The position numbers and the translations under genes were made by a program. The notes under the pieces were generated by a model that saw nothing but the letters and a program-made list of their open reading frames with translations, was not told where the DNA came from and did no database searches. Shown piece by piece: positions 61,683 to 64,000 of a DNA stretch of 64,000 nucleotides. Positions within the stretch are counted from its first letter, which is position 1. Each line of letters begins with the position of its first letter. This DNA is from a bacterium (GTDB lineage: Bacteria > Bacillota > Clostridia > Oscillospirales > Oscillospiraceae): the NCBI GenBank assembly GCA_004562395.1, contig SFQY01000001.1, forward strand, positions 1-64,000, in the 5' to 3' direction.

Positions 61683-62084
61683 TCAGTCAAAATCCTGGTC
61701 GTCCGGCACGCCGTCGCCGTCGGAATCGTCCGTGGTCATGACCTCTCCGAAGCGGACCCGGCGTTTGATCTTCGTCTCCTCCACCTGCTGGTGGATCAGC
61801 TCCTTGACGAAGATGGGATCCTTGATGTTTTTCAGCACCAGGTTGGGCATGGTCTTGTCGGAGGACATCACCGTCACCGTTCCCACGCCGAAGATCCGCT
61901 GCCAGAGGCTGCGGTTGGTGTCGATATCCCGGACCCGGTACAGGAGGACCTCGTCGTCCTTGATGTTCAGAAAGCCCTCGGAAATAAACAGCCGGTCCTC
62001 GGACAGAGCATAGCGGGTAAAGCTCAGCGGAAGTCCCAGATGACGCTTGCGATCCTTCCACAGGTATTCAATGGTAACGGACAT
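61683..62084 (-). CDS. PH-domain (bPH_2/YdbS-like) protein
   Basis: 133 residues. The middle part (LPLSFTRYALSEDRLFISEGFLNIKDDEVLLYRVRDIDTNRSLWQRIFGVGTVTV) matches bacterial PH domains of the YdbS type. The C-terminal tail is acidic (DDSDGDGVPDDQD), like a calcium-binding thrombospondin-type repeat. No transmembrane segment. Function unknown. It is separated from spoIVA by 167 bases, which hold its leader and nothing else recognised. Confidence 0.8.
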   Translation of the reverse strand: MSVTIEYLWKDRKRHLGLPLSFTRYALSEDRLFISEGFLNIKDDEVLLYRVRDIDTNRSLWQRIFGVGTVTVMSSDKTMPNLVLKNIKDPIFVKELIHQQVEETKIKRRVRFGEVMTTDDSDGDGVPDDQDFD

Positions 62085-62251
62085 TGGCCGATCCTCCTTT
62101 GCGTTTTTCTATATTTTACCCCCGGCATAATAGAATGTCAAGTGAAGGAATCGTTAACAGCCCCTCTCTGCCCCGGCCGCTGCCGATTCCCCCAGAGAAA
62201 TCCCCCGCCAGGCAAAGTCTTTCACACCGGTTATATTTGGGGGGAAGCGAT

Positions 62252-63715
62252 TCACAGGATCAGGCAGATCAGCCCCGTAGCGCCCTCGTTGACAATCCGG
62301 GTCAGCGTCCCCCGGAATTTGCTCCGGACATCCTCGGGCATCTGCAACAGCTTGGCGGTGAGGCCCTCCTGGATCAGGTCATATACCGATTTTCCGAAGA
62401 TGTTGCTCTGCCAGAGCTTTTCCGGATCCTTCCCCGTCAGATGGTCGATCAGGTCCCGGGACTGCTTTTCATCGCCCACCATGGGACTGATCTCCGTATC
62501 GATATCCACCCGCACCATATGAATGGAGGGCGCCCCCGCCTTCAGCTTTACCCCGTAGGACCCGCCCTTGCGGATCAGCTCCGGCGTCTCCAGCTTCATC
62601 TCCCCAGCGGCGGGCATGACGACGCCATAGCCCGTGGCCCGCACGGCGGAGAGGGCGTCGGCAATCTGGTCGTAGTCCTGCTTCACCTTGGCCAGCTCCA
62701 TCAGCAGCGACAGAAGCTGAGCGTCGTTTTCAATGGGGATTCCCGCCTTGGCGCTGAGAATCTCGTAGTACAGCGCCTCCGGAAGCACGATTGCACAGGA
62801 AACCACGCCGCTGGCCAGATCCACCCCCCGCAGGGTGTAGTCCTGGACCTGGGGAAGCTCCCGGAGCTGCTCCAGCGTTTCCTCCGCGTGACCCAGGCTG
62901 TCGATCTCCCCTGCCCGCTGCAGAAGGGCCTGGTACAGCGCCGCTTTCACCGGATGGTCCTGCTCCAGGGCGTCCAGCCACCGGGGCAGATGGACATGCA
63001 GCTGCGTCATGGGGAAGGTGAAAAGCAGGGCCTTGATCAGCCGGGTGATCCCCGCCGCGTCAATGGCCTGACAGTCTGCCACCACCGGCTCCGTGCCGAA
63101 GGCCTTCCGGATGGCGTTTTTCACCGCACCGGCAGCCTCGCCCCCGGGATTGCGGGAATTGACAATGACCAGATAGGGTTTGCCGGTTTTCTGCATATCC
63201 GTAATGGCCTTGCGCTCTGCCTCCACGTAATCCTCCCGGGGGATATCGGTGATGGTGCCGTCGGTGGTCACCACCAGGCCGATGGAGCAGTGCCCCTCCA
63301 TCACCTTTTTCGTTCCCAGCTCCGCCGCCTGGGTCATGGGGATCTCATGATCGAACCAGGGGGTGGTAACCATCCGCGGCACCCCATCCTCCTCCGCCCC
63401 CACCGCACCGTCCACCATGTAGCCCACCGAATCGATCAGGCGTACCCGCAGCCGGGTGGCGCCGTCGGGGCAGATCTCCACCGCCTCCTCCGGCACAAAC
63501 TTGGGCTCCGAGGTCATGATGGTCTTTCCGGAGCCGCTCTGGGGCAGCTCATCCCTGGCCCGTTCCTTTCGGTAGGGGTCCTCGATGCCGGGGATCACCA
63601 GTTCCTCCATGATCCGCTTGATTAGGGTGGACTTTCCGGTCCGCACCGGGCCCACCACCCCTACATAAATATTACCGCCGGTCCTGGCGGCGATGTCCGC
63701 ATATATCTGATCCAT
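62252..63715 (-). CDS. spoIVA: Stage IV sporulation protein A, ATPase of the spore coat basement layer
   Basis: 487 residues, the usual SpoIVA length. N-terminal signature MDQIYADIAARTGG and Walker A GPVRTGKSTLIKR; other family segments are IMTSEPKFVPEEAVEI and ALLFTFPMTQLHVHLP. SpoIVA polymerises on the forespore outer membrane and anchors the coat. It shows that this organism or its recent ancestors form endospores. A SigE-like promoter lies upstream. Confidence 0.98.
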   Translation of the reverse strand: MDQIYADIAARTGGNIYVGVVGPVRTGKSTLIKRIMEELVIPGIEDPYRKERARDELPQSGSGKTIMTSEPKFVPEEAVEICPDGATRLRVRLIDSVGYMVDGAVGAEEDGVPRMVTTPWFDHEIPMTQAAELGTKKVMEGHCSIGLVVTTDGTITDIPREDYVEAERKAITDMQKTGKPYLVIVNSRNPGGEAAGAVKNAIRKAFGTEPVVADCQAIDAAGITRLIKALLFTFPMTQLHVHLPRWLDALEQDHPVKAALYQALLQRAGEIDSLGHAEETLEQLRELPQVQDYTLRGVDLASGVVSCAIVLPEALYYEILSAKAGIPIENDAQLLSLLMELAKVKQDYDQIADALSAVRATGYGVVMPAAGEMKLETPELIRKGGSYGVKLKAGAPSIHMVRVDIDTEISPMVGDEKQSRDLIDHLTGKDPEKLWQSNIFGKSVYDLIQEGLTAKLLQMPEDVRSKFRGTLTRIVNEGATGLICLIL

Positions 63716-63764
63716 AGCCAGCCTCCTCTTCCGGCAGGAGGGACTCCTGCCATGGGTTTACCAC

Positions 63765-63794
63765 AGGGTATGTCCCGGAGGGAAAAAATAGAAC
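63765..63794 (-). promoter_or_regulatory. SigE-like promoter of spoIVA
   Basis: On the minus strand there is GTTCTATT (plus 63787-63794), a 14-base spacer and CATACCCT (plus 63765-63772), near the sigma-E consensus (-35 like KMATATT, -10 like CATACANT). It overlaps the terminator of the upstream gene. Confidence 0.55.
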
Positions 63795-63816
63795 AGCCGG
63801 GAAGACCCCGGCTGTT
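63786..63816 (-). terminator. terminator of the membrane gene upstream of spoIVA
   Basis: Arms AACAGCCGGG and CCCGGCTGTT, followed on the minus strand by CTATTTTTTCC. Confidence 0.75.
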
Positions 63817-63822
63817 TCCATT

Positions 63823-64000
63823 TTATGCCAGGGCGCTCCATTTTTCCGCGCCCCAGGTAACGATTGCCCGGAACAGCCCCCAACAGATCCCGCCCAGAAC
63901 CAGGGCGCAGAGAGCCAGAAAGGCGTTGGGGGACAGATAAGCCGACAGCCCCAGGTAGCAGCCCCCAAGAACCAGCGGAAGGGCCATCATGGGGAACATG
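63823..64000 (-). CDS. Hydrophobic membrane protein, C-terminal part (cut by the window edge)
   Basis: The last codons of an open frame that runs off the right edge; the visible 58 residues read MFPMMALPLVLGGCYLGLSA and AFLALCALVLGGICWGLF, two transmembrane helices, and end TWGAEKWSALA. The ATG at the edge may be internal. It is on the same strand as spoIVA but separated by a terminator. Not identified. Confidence 0.5.
   Translation of the reverse strand, partial: MFPMMALPLVLGGCYLGLSAYLSPNAFLALCALVLGGICWGLFRAIVTWGAEKWSALA

Overview
The window looks like a chromosomal segment of a GC-rich, endospore-forming anaerobe of the Bacillota, class Clostridia, most likely Oscillospirales (Oscillospiraceae/Ruminococcaceae-like). 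The support is spoIVA, an oxygen-independent NrdD ribonucleotide reductase with tandem NrdR boxes, acetate kinase, radical SAM and ferredoxin-thioredoxin-type iron-sulfur proteins, and the Firmicutes gene orders tig-clpP-clpX-lon-engB and lepB-rbgA-rnhB-yraN. The taxonomic call comes from gene content and order only.

Bases 1-11096 are an accessory catabolic locus: the start of an Ldh_2-type dehydrogenase, AraC and IclR regulators, a complete dipeptide/nickel-type ABC importer with its lipoprotein receptor, a GldA-like metal-dependent dehydrogenase, an RraA-like aldolase and a UxuA-like mannonate dehydratase. Its central divergent promoter region carries two operator-like inverted repeats placed on sigma-A promoters. 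I infer regulated uptake and breakdown of a sugar acid or a related hydroxy acid.

Bases 11387-25518 hold galM, nrdD, an unusual trio (SCP2-like protein, glutamate-semialdehyde-aminomutase-like PLP enzyme, stand-alone FakA-C-like domain), a YitT membrane protein, tmcAL (tRNA acetylation from acetate) divergent from ackA (acetate kinase), a GNAT enzyme, pepT, a Cys-rich protein of unknown role and an SPFH/RHH/DUF2500 operon. Bases 25588-38146 are the conserved minus-strand housekeeping block: proteostasis genes, a tightly overlapping lepB-rbgA-rnhB-yraN-dipeptidase-ThrC-like-phosphoesterase operon, and rplS.

Bases 38283-53309 hold a MATE exporter, three tRNA genes (Leu-CAG, Ser-GCT, Ser-TGA), a small FTR-like Fe-S protein, a RluA-type pseudouridine synthase, a D-2-hydroxyacid dehydrogenase, a CPBP protease with two flavoproteins, a YlmH/DUF896/Nudix operon, a YgiQ-like radical SAM protein, folA and thyA. 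Bases 53409-64000 hold a 1228-residue secreted lysozyme-like protein with many SH3 repeats, mnmA, a YfhO-family membrane protein, a PH-domain protein, spoIVA with a SigE-like promoter, and the end of a membrane protein gene.

The most distinctive feature is a family of six short intergenic elements (140-370 bp), all bounded by the same roughly 13-bp terminal inverted repeat (AAATGATCGTTTA) but carrying at least three unrelated palindromic cores. They look like non-autonomous MITE-type elements with exchangeable cargo. No transposase, CRISPR array, rRNA or phage module is visible in the window.
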